Shown here piece after piece: positions 55,114 through 64,000 of a stretch of DNA of 64,000 nt (position 1 is its first letter; the number at the start of each line of letters is the position of its first letter). The notes under the pieces were generated by a model, which was not told the DNA's origin, did not search any database, and saw only the letters and a program-made list of their open reading frames with translations. Location: positions 434,001 to 498,000 of the forward strand of contig NC_019684.1 of assembly GCF_000316645.1 (NCBI RefSeq). The letters are read 5' to 3'. The position numbers and the translations under genes were made by a program. The DNA is from Nostoc sp. PCC 7524 (GTDB lineage Bacteria; Cyanobacteriota; Cyanobacteriia; Cyanobacteriales; Nostocaceae).

Positions 55114-55869
55114 ATGTCGGCTGCAACTGTGGAAACTATATACTTTGAAAAAAAGGAAAATAGAGCTTTGGACTATAACATAACACAAAACGTTATGAAT
55201 GATACCTTAACGCTAGATGAAGTAGTAGAGTTTGCGGAGAATCCAGAACCACGTTGTCCTTGCGTGTTGTTGCTCGATACATCTGGCTCAATGCAAGGTG
55301 CTGCTATAGAGGCTTTAAACCAGGGCTTGCTGAGTTTGAAGGATGAGTTGGTCAAAAATTCCATAGCAGCCAGACGGGTAGAAATTGCCATTGTCACCTT
55401 TGATAGTCATATCAATGTAGTACAAGACTTTGTAACTGCTGATCAATTTGATCCTCCCATCCTGACAGCCCAAGGATTAACCAGCATGGGTGCAGGCATT
55501 CATAAAGCCTTGGACATGGTGCAAGAACGGAAATCTCTGTATCGTGCCAACGGTATAGCTTACTATCGTCCGTGGGTATTTATGATCACAGATGGTGAGC
55601 CACAAGGCGAATTAGATCATTTAGTAGAGCAAGCAGCATTACGCCTACAGGAAGATGAAGTTAGTAAACGCGTCGCCTTTTTCAGCGTGGGTGTAGAAAA
55701 CGCCAATATGCTGCGTTTAAACCAAATTGCCGTGCGGACACCTCTCAAACTCAAAGGACTGAACTTTATTGAGATGTTTGTGTGGCTATCCGCTAGTATG
55801 TCAGCAGTTTCCCATTCCCAGATAGATGAGCAAATTGCACTACCGCCCATTGGCTGGGGTTCTATTTAA
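55114..55869 (+). CDS. TerY-like vWA domain protein (first gene of a TerY-P type module)
   Basis: 251 residues from ATG 55114 (GTG 55108 also possible). One von Willebrand A domain with a complete MIDAS: VLLLDTSGSMQGAAIEALNQ, then a Thr in GLTSMGAGIHKAL, then VFMITDGEPQGE. TerY-type vWA proteins bind metal and partner proteins. It is followed in the same direction by a PP2C phosphatase and a kinase, which together form the TerY-P/yegL-yegK-yegI set. The protein is cytosolic and has no helix or signal. The MIDAS metal and partner binding are inferred. Confidence 0.92.
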   Translation: MSAATVETIYFEKKENRALDYNITQNVMNDTLTLDEVVEFAENPEPRCPCVLLLDTSGSMQGAAIEALNQGLLSLKDELVKNSIAARRVEIAIVTFDSHINVVQDFVTADQFDPPILTAQGLTSMGAGIHKALDMVQERKSLYRANGIAYYRPWVFMITDGEPQGELDHLVEQAALRLQEDEVSKRVAFFSVGVENANMLRLNQIAVRTPLKLKGLNFIEMFVWLSASMSAVSHSQIDEQIALPPIGWGSI

Positions 55870-55912
55870 TCGCACATTGCCTGCAAAGGTAGTAACTGAG
55901 GCTGGGAGTGGG

Positions 55913-56053
55913 GAGTAGGGGAGATGAGGGAGATGAGGAAGATGAGGAAGATGAGGGAGATGAGGAGGAAGATGGGAAGATATTTCGGTGCAGGGAGCAG
56001 GGAGAAATAGGGGAAACTCCTCCCCCATTCCCCATTCCCCATTTCCCATTCCC
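55913..56053. repeat. Nonamer and heptamer repeats between vWA and PP2C genes
   Basis: GAGATGAGG/GAAGATGAGG units at 55920-55970, then a CCCCATT run at 56025-56053. They fill the spacer but leave the likely operon intact. Confidence 0.9.
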
Positions 56054-56082
56054 TTCTTCCAGCTAGCTGACAAAACAACTAT

Positions 56083-56865
56083 ATGAAAACATCGAAACAG
56101 AACCCTCATTGGCAGGTAGTCGCCGCCTCTGTCTGTGGTACAAGCCACCTCAAAAATAAGCAGCTGTGTCAGGATGCTCACCACTGGCAACTATTACCTG
56201 ATAACGTGTTAGTAGCAGCAGCCGCAGATGGTGCAGGTTCTGCCAGCCAAGGAAAAGTCGGCGCAATGGTAGCTGTAGAAACAGCTATAGAAAACTTATC
56301 CCTCAAAGACATTACGAGAGATGCCTTGGCTGATGATGAAACTGTGCAACTGCTGTTAACTGATGCCTTGCTAGCTGCTAAAAAAGCTGTAGAAGATGAA
56401 GCAGTCGCTTGTCAACAACAGCCCCAGGATTTAGCAACTACCTTAATTATTGCGATCGCCTCACCAGAAATGGTAGCCGTCGTACAAATTGGTGATGGAT
56501 TAGCAGTAGCTAAGGATCGGATGGGAAACCTCCTAGCACTGACCATACCTAACAACGGCGAATATATCAACGAAACAACATTTTTAACTTCACCAGGTGC
56601 CTTAGATACAGCGCAAATGAGACTATGGCGCGAAGCCATAGTTAACATTGGAGTCCTCACCGATGGACTACAAATGCTGGCTTTGAATATGGTTGTTGGT
56701 GAACCTCACAAACCTTTCTTTTTTCCATTATTCGATTTTGTAGAAAAGACAGAGGACAAAATTGAAGCGAAAGAACAGCTAGTGAGGTTTTTAAGTTCTG
56801 AGCGCATTACACAACGTACTGAGGATGATTTGACGCTGATTTTAGCCGCCTTCAACCATTCATGA
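56083..56865 (+). CDS. PP2C-family protein phosphatase (second gene of the TerY-P type module)
   Basis: 260 residues. PP2C metal-binding motifs are present but reduced: QDAHHWQLLPDNVLVAAAAD with GAGSASQGKVGA following, then VAVVQIGDGLAV, then a late TEDDLTLILAAF. The Asp of ADGAGS and the DD of TEDDLT are the metal ligands. It resembles PphC/YegK, a PP2C form found with a vWA protein and a kinase. It should reverse phosphorylation made by the next gene's kinase. It is cytosolic. Confidence 0.9.
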   Translation: MKTSKQNPHWQVVAASVCGTSHLKNKQLCQDAHHWQLLPDNVLVAAAADGAGSASQGKVGAMVAVETAIENLSLKDITRDALADDETVQLLLTDALLAAKKAVEDEAVACQQQPQDLATTLIIAIASPEMVAVVQIGDGLAVAKDRMGNLLALTIPNNGEYINETTFLTSPGALDTAQMRLWREAIVNIGVLTDGLQMLALNMVVGEPHKPFFFPLFDFVEKTEDKIEAKEQLVRFLSSERITQRTEDDLTLILAAFNHS

Positions 56866-56900
56866 GCCAGAATTCTGCAAGTTCAGTCAGTTAAGAAGGC

Positions 56901-57018
56901 AAGGGAGCAGGGGGGCAGAGGGAGCAGGGGAGCAGAGGAGCAGGGGAGCAGGGGAGGAATTTTTACCCCAATCCCCAATCCCCAATCCCCAATCCCCAAT
57001 CCCCACTCCCCACTCCCT
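56901..57018. repeat. STRR-type repeats between PP2C and kinase genes
   Basis: GAGCAGGG units (56903-56956) and CCCCAAT/CCCCACT units (56966-57016). The kinase start follows closely. Confidence 0.9.
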
Positions 57019-57050
57019 CTTTTAATAATCCCCTTAATCGTGATGTGATC

Positions 57051-59249
57051 ATGAAGGTACTACGTTATCTTCCCCAGGAAGAAATTCTCAATCTTAGCGT
57101 CAGCTTAGGGCGTGGTGGTGAAGCTTGTATTTATGCTGTGCCATCCGCAGGCGATTTAGTAGCGAAGGTTTACCATAAACCTACCGTTGCTCATGCTAAT
57201 AAACTCCGGGCGATGCTAACCAACCCCCCGGAAAACCCGACAGCAAATTTGGGGCATATTTCCATTGCTTGGCCACAAGAGTTATTGTGGGGGGCAGATG
57301 AAAACACCAGCATCATCGGCTTTTTAATGCCCCGCATTCGCGGAATGCGCCCCATCATCGACTTTTACAATCCTAAAACCCGTCGCCAACACTGTCCTTT
57401 ATTCAGTTACCAGTACCTTCTTCGCACAGCTCGCAATTTGGCGGCGGCTTTTGCAGCTCTACATAATAGTGGCTATTGTGTGGGTGATGTCAACGAGTCT
57501 AATATCCTCGTCAGTGACACAGCCCTAGTCACCTTGGTAGATACGGATTCCTTCCAAGTGCGCGAGCCGGAAAACGATGTGGTTTATCGTTGCCCGGTGG
57601 GTAAACCTGAGTTTACACCCCCAGAACTGCAAAATAAAATTTTTGCTCACCACGATCGCGACATTAGTCATGATTTATTTGGTTTAGGGGTACTCATCTT
57701 CCAATTATTAATGGAAGGGACACATCCTTTTTCTGGCATTTATCAGGGAGTTGCCGAACCACCAGCTTATGAAGCCAGAATTGCCGCCGGACATTTCACC
57801 TACAGTCAAAAGCGACAAGTACCCTACCTACCTACACCCATTGCACCAGCTTGGGAAACCCTTCATCCCAGACTGCAAGCCCTATTTTTGCAGTGTTTTG
57901 AGGATGGACACTATGCCCCCGCACAGCGTCCTCTAGCTCAAGCTTGGTTGTCTGCCTTAGCGGAAGCAGAAGACTCTCTCACTACTTGTAGTGTCAATCC
58001 CCAGCATCGTTACAGCAACCACCTGCATACCTGCCCTTGGTGTGAACGGGCGGTGCGTTTGGGTGGTAGAGATCCATTTCCTTCTGTGCAAGCGATTGAG
58101 AACAGAGAACATCTGCGTCCCCGCTTGACTACCAAAAAACGACGTTACACTCAGCCTACTCAACCCGTCGGTTTACCACTGCCAGTCATGCCCTTGTACC
58201 AAAGTAACTGGCAGATACCCACCTCTAGTTTTGCTCCTCGTCCTCGGCGCAGAAAAAAACTTTATCCTTTAGTTTATGGCTTGCTGGGGTTTGGGGTGTT
58301 GGGATACTTGGATGTGATGATGAAATTAACCAGTCCCTTGGTTTCCCAGAATAATTATGCCCAACAAAGCTTGATGACACAGCAAGCTATTGGTGGTAGT
58401 ACCTTGAGTTTTGCCGATTATTACAAACAAGGTCATGCCGCTTACCAAGTGCGAGACTATAAGCAAGCGGTAGACAACTTTACCCAGGCTATTCAAAAAG
58501 AACCTACCAACGCCAGAGCCTATGTGAATCGAGGTAATTCTCGCTATAACCTCAAAGACTACGAAGGTGCAATGGTAGACTATACAGCCGCTTTGCAAAT
58601 TAACTCTCAAGAAATCAAAGCCTTAGTGAATCGCGGTAACGCCCGCTATATGCTGGCTGAATATAGCAACGATCCTGATCGAGAATACAGGCTAGCGATC
58701 GCGGATTTCAACCAAGCCCTCAGCATCAACCCCAAAGAAACCGAAGCCTATATCCGCCGGGGAATCGTTTATGCCCAAATAGCTAAATATAGCGGTGATA
58801 CCCTCAGAGAGTATCAAGTAGCGATCGCTGATTTTAACAAGGCGCTGCAACTTAATGATACCAAATCAGAGGCTTATTTCCAGCGTGGTACTGTTCGCTA
58901 TCAAATTGCTCAATATGGCACTGATTCTACACGAGAATATCACCAGGCGATCGCTGACTTTGACCAAGCATTAAAGATTAACGACAAACTGCCCAAAGTT
59001 TACCTCAAACGCGGTATGGTGCGCTATGAACTGGCTCAACTTACAGGTAATCTATCTAACACTACTCATGTAAAAGCCATTGCAGATTTACAGATGGCCG
59101 CTAAACTTTCTTTAGAACAAGAAGATACAGAAAGTTACCAGCAAGCCTTAAGTAGCCTCTGTATCATTGAAGAAAGCAAATGTAACGCTTTATTCCAAAG
59201 TTCTACCCTGTGGGGATATGCGGATACAAACGTAACTACAACACAGTAA
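57051..59249 (+). CDS. Serine/threonine kinase with CPWC motif, membrane helix and TPRs (third gene of the TerY-P type module)
   Basis: 732 residues from ATG 57051 (GTG 57045 also possible). The kinase domain (about 1-310) has a Gly-rich loop GRGGEACIYAV, Lys in DLVAKVYHK, catalytic loop CVGDVNESNILV (HRD is replaced by V-G-D, but Asp and Asn remain), and DTD for DFG. This is the divergent YegI-like group. A HxHxC..C cluster follows (HLHTCPWC). Then one membrane helix (LYPLVYGLLGFGVLGYLDVM) and about five TPRs at the C-terminus. The membrane anchor and TPRs suggest it reports or recruits at the membrane. Substrates unknown. Confidence 0.9.
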   Translation: MKVLRYLPQEEILNLSVSLGRGGEACIYAVPSAGDLVAKVYHKPTVAHANKLRAMLTNPPENPTANLGHISIAWPQELLWGADENTSIIGFLMPRIRGMRPIIDFYNPKTRRQHCPLFSYQYLLRTARNLAAAFAALHNSGYCVGDVNESNILVSDTALVTLVDTDSFQVREPENDVVYRCPVGKPEFTPPELQNKIFAHHDRDISHDLFGLGVLIFQLLMEGTHPFSGIYQGVAEPPAYEARIAAGHFTYSQKRQVPYLPTPIAPAWETLHPRLQALFLQCFEDGHYAPAQRPLAQAWLSALAEAEDSLTTCSVNPQHRYSNHLHTCPWCERAVRLGGRDPFPSVQAIENREHLRPRLTTKKRRYTQPTQPVGLPLPVMPLYQSNWQIPTSSFAPRPRRRKKLYPLVYGLLGFGVLGYLDVMMKLTSPLVSQNNYAQQSLMTQQAIGGSTLSFADYYKQGHAAYQVRDYKQAVDNFTQAIQKEPTNARAYVNRGNSRYNLKDYEGAMVDYTAALQINSQEIKALVNRGNARYMLAEYSNDPDREYRLAIADFNQALSINPKETEAYIRRGIVYAQIAKYSGDTLREYQVAIADFNKALQLNDTKSEAYFQRGTVRYQIAQYGTDSTREYHQAIADFDQALKINDKLPKVYLKRGMVRYELAQLTGNLSNTTHVKAIADLQMAAKLSLEQEDTESYQQALSSLCIIEESKCNALFQSSTLWGYADTNVTTTQ

Positions 59250-59760
59250 ATACAATAGGAATTACGCAACGGGATTCTTCGTGATGAGAGGGTGTAAGGG
59301 GCTAAGGACTTAGGGGTGTAAGGGTTTTGCATACCTACACCCCTACACCAATTTATATGTTTTTTAAAATACTAAAATAGTCAAATTTAGTAATTCTTTT
59401 CTCTAGTTATTTATAAGTAATATTTCTCTGATTGCAGTCATTTATTTTTCTATAAGAATCCAGTTTAATTATTAAAATAATTTGCGTAGGTAGGCAATAG
59501 GAAAGAAAGGGGTTAGGAGTGGGATTTAATAACTGTAAAAAACATCACTAATTATTCAGACTTAATAATGTTTTTATTTATCAAGCTTTTACACATCCAA
59601 TATTTTTATTTATCCTTTCTTTATCCAATTTCTCAGAATAATCGTTAGACTGTGTACGGAGAAAAACAAGATAAATAGATTTTTCTCCCATCCATGTGCA
59701 TCCTCTTCATTGATATAAATTTTCCATAATAATTAACCTGCACATCTCCGAGGTAAATAC
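59250..59760. other. Intergenic region before the rfb cluster
   Basis: No gene. A repeat patch at 59287-59347 (GGGTGTAAGGG, CCTACACCCCTACACC) is followed by AT-rich DNA likely to hold the rfbF promoter. GAGGT at 59750-59754 is the rfbF ribosome binding site. Confidence 0.5.
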
Positions 59761-60534
59761 ATGAAAGCGGTGATTTTGGCTGGAGGACTGGGTACACGCC
59801 TCAGTGAAGAAACCAGTGTCAGACCGAAGCCGATGGTTGAGATTGGTGGTAAACCAATTCTTTGGCATATTATGAAAACTTATTCTGCCCACGGCATTAA
59901 TGATTTTATTATTTGTTGTGGTTACAAAGGTTACATCATTAAAGAATACTTTGCTAACTACTTCTTATATATGTCTGATGTAACTTTTGATATGCGATTT
60001 AACCAGATGAATGTCCATTCTGGTTACGCCGAACCTTGGCGTGTCACTTTAGTAAATACGGGTGATAACACCATGACAGGCGGACGCTTAAAGCGAGTTC
60101 GCGAACATCTTGGTAATGAAACTTTTTGCTTTACCTATGGTGATGGTGTCAGTAACGTTAATATTAGCGAACTAATTAAGTTTCATCAGGAACAAAAGGC
60201 TCTAGCAACACTCACAGCCGTACAACCAGCAGGTCGTTTTGGTGCGATTTCCCTAGGACAAGAACAAACCAAAATTACCAGTTTTAGAGAAAAACAAGAT
60301 GGTGATGGTGCGTGGGTTAATGGTGGTTATTTCGTATTAGAACCAGCTGTTATTGATTTTATTGCTGATGATGCAACAGTTTGGGAGAAAGAACCATTAG
60401 AAAAGTTAGCAGATTTAGAACAATTATCTGCTTTCAAACATAGTGGGTTTTGGCAACCTATGGATACATTACGCGACAAAAATTACTTAGAAGAGCTATG
60501 GAAAAGTAACCAAGCTCCTTGGAAGGTTTGGTAA
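59761..60534 (+). CDS. rfbF: Glucose-1-phosphate cytidylyltransferase
   Basis: 257 residues with normal RfbF length. The nucleotidyltransferase start [20 protein letters not shown] is followed by [18 protein letters not shown], the RfbF-typical [25 protein letters not shown], the [10 protein letters not shown] metal site and [11 protein letters not shown]. It makes CDP-glucose from CTP and glucose-1-phosphate in the cytosol. GAGGT lies six bases before ATG. The next gene, rfbG, uses its product, so the pair is functionally consistent. Confidence 0.96.
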   Translation: MKAVILAGGLGTRLSEETSVRPKPMVEIGGKPILWHIMKTYSAHGINDFIICCGYKGYIIKEYFANYFLYMSDVTFDMRFNQMNVHSGYAEPWRVTLVNTGDNTMTGGRLKRVREHLGNETFCFTYGDGVSNVNISELIKFHQEQKALATLTAVQPAGRFGAISLGQEQTKITSFREKQDGDGAWVNGGYFVLEPAVIDFIADDATVWEKEPLEKLADLEQLSAFKHSGFWQPMDTLRDKNYLEELWKSNQAPWKVW

Positions 60535-60848
60535 TACCACTACACACAATATTCATCAGGATATTGCTACAGAAATCACAAGGTCTTTTGTCTGGGCTTT
60601 TGGCATTTTGTCAAATATTATTTTGATTTCTGTTGTATGGTACTACTTAACAGATGTAACGTAGTTTATTTAAAAACAACTGAATTAATTCCCACAAAAG
60701 GGGTATTTTACACACAAATATAGAAGTTCTGTAAATTCACCCCAGTGGTAAAAATCAGAGGATGGCTACCGAAATAGCCCACATGGAAGACATAAAAATT
60801 AACTGCAAAAATTAGTAATTCTGAGCAAGTAAAGTGAAAGGTTTGGTG
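60535..60848. other. Spacer between rfbF and rfbG
   Basis: 314 bases with no gene or strong repeat. AAAGG at 60837-60841 before ATG 60849 is the likely rfbG ribosome binding site. Confidence 0.5.
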
Positions 60849-61946
60849 ATGGAAGCAAATTTTTGGCATAGAAAAAAAGTTTTTCTGACAGGACATACAG
60901 GCTTTAAAGGTAGCTGGATGTCACTGTGGCTACAGATGCTAGGAGCGGAAGTATTTGGTTACTCTTTAACTCCGCCAACATCTCCGAGTCTGTTTGAGTT
61001 AGCTGATGTGGCTGAAGGCATGACATCAGTGGTGGGAGACATCAGAGATTTAGACTATCTCAAACAAGTAATGCAGACTTTCCAGCCAGATATTGTCATC
61101 CACATGGCAGCTCAACCATTGGTACGGGAATCTTACCATCAGCCAGTAGATACCTATGCAATCAATATCATGGGAACAGTCAACGTATTGGAAGCAATAC
61201 GATATGTATCCAGCGTCAAATCAGCAGTCATCATCACCTCTGATAAGTGTTACGAAAACCGAGAATGGATTTGGGGCTACCGCGAAACAGATCCGATGGG
61301 AGGATATGATCCCTATAGCAGCAGTAAAGGATGTGCTGAGTTAGTCACTACAGCTTATCGTCAGTCCTTTTTCAATCCTGCTGATTATTCTCAACATGGG
61401 GTGGCTGTAGCTACTGTCAGAGCCGGAAATGTAATTGGCGGCGGAGATTGGGCTAAGGATCGTCTCGTTCCTGATATTCTCCGCGCTTGGTTAGCAGGGG
61501 AAGAAGTAGTGATTAGAAATCCTCAAGCTGTTCGCCCTTGGCAACACGTTCTCGAACCACTTCATGGTTACTTGATTCTGGCAGAAAAATTATTTACTCA
61601 AGGTTGTCTCTATGGAGGCGGCTGGAACTTTGGCCCTGATGAGTCAGGAGTAAAAACAGTATCTTGGGTAGTTGAGCAACTCCAGCAGTTGTGGGGGAAC
61701 AATGCTAGTTGGATTCAAGATAGTAGATTTCAACCTCACGAAGCCAATTATTTAACCTTAGATTGTTCTAAAGCTCGGAATCTCATCAATTGGCAACCCC
61801 AATTAGACTTATCAACAGCTTTAGCTTGGATAGTAGATTGGACTAAAGCCTGGGAACAAGGCTATGACATGAAGCAAAAGACTCAATCTCAAATTCAGCA
61901 GTTTATCCAACTAGCAAGTAGTGCTGAACAGTTAGTGTCAGTTTAG
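60849..61946 (+). CDS. rfbG: CDP-glucose 4,6-dehydratase
   Basis: 365 residues from ATG 60849; a GTG at 60834 would add five residues. This is a short-chain dehydrogenase of the extended type. The NAD-binding loop is TGHTGFKGSWMSLWL, the catalytic Thr is in ITSDKCYENREW, YxxxK is in YDPYSSSKG, and NVIGGGDWAKDRLVPDILRA is characteristic of RfbG. It makes CDP-4-keto-6-deoxyglucose, the common precursor of CDP-dideoxy and related sugars. The next enzymes (RfbC/RfbH-type) are not in the window, so the final sugar is unknown. Confidence 0.96.
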   Translation: MEANFWHRKKVFLTGHTGFKGSWMSLWLQMLGAEVFGYSLTPPTSPSLFELADVAEGMTSVVGDIRDLDYLKQVMQTFQPDIVIHMAAQPLVRESYHQPVDTYAINIMGTVNVLEAIRYVSSVKSAVIITSDKCYENREWIWGYRETDPMGGYDPYSSSKGCAELVTTAYRQSFFNPADYSQHGVAVATVRAGNVIGGGDWAKDRLVPDILRAWLAGEEVVIRNPQAVRPWQHVLEPLHGYLILAEKLFTQGCLYGGGWNFGPDESGVKTVSWVVEQLQQLWGNNASWIQDSRFQPHEANYLTLDCSKARNLINWQPQLDLSTALAWIVDWTKAWEQGYDMKQKTQSQIQQFIQLASSAEQLVSV

Positions 61947-61970
61947 TGCAACAAGACTGAAGAAAAGAAA

Positions 61971-62030
61971 AGTTCGTAGTCAGTTTAATTCAAACCTTGT
62001 AACACAGGGATAAATCCCTCACTACGAACT
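61971..62030. repeat. 60-bp inverted-repeat element between rfbG and the glycosyltransferase
   Basis: AGTTCGTAGT (61971-61980) and ACTACGAACT (62021-62030) are exact complements, with an inner GGGATAAATCCC hairpin. It resembles the STAND spacer repeat at 46645, which ends in ACTACGAACT. Confidence 0.9.
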
Positions 62031-62075
62031 TATGACAGTTTGCCAATAACTGCTGCCCGGCTTTAATTCCTGAGT

Positions 62076-62963
62076 ATGAGCAAATTATTAACCATTGCCA
62101 TTCCCACTTATAATCGTGCTGAATTACTTGATCAACAGTTATCTTGGCTAGAAAGGTCTATCCAAGGATTTGAATCAGACTGTGAAGTATTAGTTACTGA
62201 TAACTGTTCTACTGATGATACTCAAGAGATTATAGATAAATGGCAACAAAAGCTCATTAATCTCACATTTAAATATCACAGACATCCAGAAAATTTAGGC
62301 GTAATGAATAATATTATGTATTGCCTAAATTCATCAGCCACTCAATATGTGTGGGCAATTGGTGATCATGACCCAATTCAAGATAGAACTATTCCTGATG
62401 TTATAGATATCCTCAAACAACGGCAGAATCTATCATTATTATTTCTCAACTTTTCTGGGCGCAATAAAATTACTGGTCATCCAGTATATCCACCAACTAT
62501 CATTGGTAATCGCTGGTTTGATGCTAATGGTGAAGATGGTGGTAGTGACGGTAAAGCCATTTTTGAAGCTTGTTTAGCGAAAAGTCTAGGTGCAGTTATC
62601 TTCTTAACTGCTAATATCTATCGCACTGATTTAGTCAAAGGCGCTCTGCAAAATTGGTCAGATGCTGCAAATAACTGGATGTCGTTAGCATATTTAGCTG
62701 GTTATTGTGCCGCGCATGGTAATGTTTTTGTCACTAAAAAGACTTATTTAGAATGTATTTTTGGTGCTACTGTTTGGCATAAAAAGCCGAAAGCGGTGCT
62801 ATTAATGCAATATAAACATATCCCTGAAATGATATCTAAGCTGGCAGAAATTGGATATTCTCAGGAATTTTGCAGGCAGATGATGTTGCGGCTATGCCAA
62901 GAGATTGACTTAAAAGTGTTATTAGAGAAGTTGCAACGATGGCCTGTTGCTGCTCTCAGATAA
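62076..62963 (+). CDS. Family 2 glycosyltransferase
   Basis: 295 residues. The GT-A start is LLTIAIPTYNRAELLDQQLS, followed by EVLVTDNCSTDDTQEIID and the metal site YVWAIGDHD. It lacks membrane helices, so it acts on the cytosolic face. It probably adds a sugar to a surface-polysaccharide precursor; donor and acceptor cannot be read. It follows rfbG by 129 bp and precedes the oxygenase by 69 bp, in the same direction. Confidence 0.9.
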   Translation: MSKLLTIAIPTYNRAELLDQQLSWLERSIQGFESDCEVLVTDNCSTDDTQEIIDKWQQKLINLTFKYHRHPENLGVMNNIMYCLNSSATQYVWAIGDHDPIQDRTIPDVIDILKQRQNLSLLFLNFSGRNKITGHPVYPPTIIGNRWFDANGEDGGSDGKAIFEACLAKSLGAVIFLTANIYRTDLVKGALQNWSDAANNWMSLAYLAGYCAAHGNVFVTKKTYLECIFGATVWHKKPKAVLLMQYKHIPEMISKLAEIGYSQEFCRQMMLRLCQEIDLKVLLEKLQRWPVAALR

Positions 62964-63032
62964 GAAATATTCTCCCAGATGAGAATTAAGTTGAATAAAG
63001 TAGTCGAAAAATAGAAAGATTGAATCTGTGCC

Positions 63033-63896
63033 ATGCTTAACAACATCCAAGAAACCATTGATTCGTTGAACCATGAATTAACTTATAGACGAAAACTACG
63101 GGAGCATGAGAAAAATTTACCCCCACTAGACGCAGGCGATCGCCTAATCGTTAATACCCTCAAACGTGACGGTATTTACATGACTAACTTAGCAGAGTTA
63201 GGATTGACATCCACTTCGCAACTGCTGAGTGCGGCTTATCGTCTTTTACCAACTATGGGACGATCTGATTACCAAATTACTCAGGAAAATCACCCGGAAA
63301 TTTACACGGTTACAGATATAGCAGAATTTTATAACTGGGGAAGTGAAACCAGACTAATCAGTATCATCGAAAATTATATTGGTCTTCCTGTGGCTTTTCA
63401 TGGCGTACATTTACGCAAAGATTTTCCCAACGAAAACCAGTTTGCAACACTGCTTTGGCATAGAGATATAGAAGATCGCCGAGTTCTGAAAGTCATTGTT
63501 TACTTAAACGATGTTGACACGGAACATGGGCCTTTTGAATACGTGCCAGAGGCTTTTACTTCCATGTATGGACTTAATTATTATCGAATTAAGCACAAAA
63601 TTAAAAATACAGGGGGAATTAATGATGAAACCCTCAATGAAATTGTCCCCAAATCAGCTTGGAAGTCTTGTACAGGAGCCGCAGGTACAGTAATTCTAGT
63701 TGACACAAGAAGACTTTTACATCACGGTACTCTCCGTACTCAAGAGCGTTCCACACTATTTTTTGCTTATACTGCTAACCCACCTAAACAACCAAAACTC
63801 TGTACTCATTTTTGGGATGATTACTATCCTAAACCAGAGGTAGTTAGTCAATTAAAGGAAGTAAATATGGATACGCCATTGACTTTAGTAAAGTAA
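63033..63896 (+). CDS. Phytanoyl-CoA dioxygenase-like Fe(II)/2-oxoglutarate oxygenase, paralogue 2
   Basis: 287 residues. The HxD motif is LLWHRDIEDRR and the distal His lies in RRLLHHGTLRTQERSTLFFAY, with the Arg of QERSTLFF a candidate 2-oxoglutarate ligand. LGLPVAYHG/IGLPVAFHG, VYLNDVD and the order of elements are shared with the gene at 27406. It lies 69 bp after the glycosyltransferase, so it may modify a sugar or lipid in the same pathway. The substrate is unknown. Confidence 0.8.
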   Translation: MLNNIQETIDSLNHELTYRRKLREHEKNLPPLDAGDRLIVNTLKRDGIYMTNLAELGLTSTSQLLSAAYRLLPTMGRSDYQITQENHPEIYTVTDIAEFYNWGSETRLISIIENYIGLPVAFHGVHLRKDFPNENQFATLLWHRDIEDRRVLKVIVYLNDVDTEHGPFEYVPEAFTSMYGLNYYRIKHKIKNTGGINDETLNEIVPKSAWKSCTGAAGTVILVDTRRLLHHGTLRTQERSTLFFAYTANPPKQPKLCTHFWDDYYPKPEVVSQLKEVNMDTPLTLVK

Positions 63897-64000
63897 AAAT
63901 TTTTGCCATGCTTTAGATTAACAAGGTATTAGTAATTGAGCATGGAGCAAATTTAACTAGATATAGATAAAGTTCCTGTTGAGCATCTATATCTAGCGTA

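Noticed and set aside
1-64000. tRNA and rRNA genes
   Set aside because: No TPsiC-like GTTCGAAT contexts with matching acceptor stems and no rRNA-like blocks were seen by eye; a covariance-model scan would be decisive.

Overview
The window looks like chromosome from a filamentous, heterocyst-forming type cyanobacterium (Nostoc/Anabaena/Trichormus group). The octamer GCGATCGC (HIP1) recurs throughout, inside and between genes. Heptanucleotide tandem repeats of the STRR type fill many intergenic gaps. The gene content also fits: a BchE-like radical SAM protein, a PatA-like response regulator, many multi-domain two-component proteins, Uma2 and WD40/STAND proteins. No rRNA, tRNA or CRISPR array was found.

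Layout. 1-646 is the 3' end of an IS110-family transposase. 1083-9917 holds a membrane-anchored beta-lactamase-fold hydrolase, a duplicated-domain lipoprotein, a PPC-domain protein, ComF, a GNAT, a RecF/OLD-like ATPase whose partner gene survives only as a 46-codon stump, a VOC protein and MiaE. 10813-22752 is mostly housekeeping: a CPA2 antiporter, mtnA, a bchE-like gene, folK plus a Nudix hydrolase, a class A PBP, an inactive-looking rhodanese and mutL. 22913-32561 is a mixed region: SMI1/KNR4, DUF3800, PAS and histidine-kinase genes, an IS200/IS605-like remnant without transposase, a PhyH-like oxygenase, TPR and membrane proteins, and a kinase-like protein with no phosphoacceptor His. 33166-45016 has murE, a glutaredoxin-like gene, Uma2, two small genes missed by length cut-offs, an aromatic amino acid permease, an AAA protein and a cluster of response regulators and hybrid kinases.

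45285-59249 is the most unusual part. It starts with a P-loop ATPase followed by a 1821-residue STAND-type ATPase ending in 13 nearly identical WD40 repeats. The STAND gene has absorbed at least four kinds of dispersed or tandem repeat DNA in frame, including about 158 codons between Walker A and Walker B. After an MBL-fold protein lacking the HxH motif and a PatA-like regulator comes a three-gene set: TerY-like vWA protein, PP2C phosphatase, and a kinase with a Cys/His cluster, a membrane helix and TPRs. This matches the TerY-P (E. coli yegL-yegK-yegI) type of phosphorylation module. The window closes with rfbF and rfbG (CDP-4-keto-6-deoxyglucose synthesis), a family 2 glycosyltransferase and a second PhyH-like oxygenase, probably a surface-polysaccharide cluster.

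Two themes recur. Several signalling or enzyme domains have lost a key residue: His to Gln in a kinase, Asp to Asn in a receiver, Cys to Gly in a rhodanese, and HxH loss in an MBL protein. Mobile or tandem repeats also behave as in-frame building material for proteins (the STAND gene, mutL, and the false N-terminus of mtnA). All calls come from reading the sequence; no database search was run.
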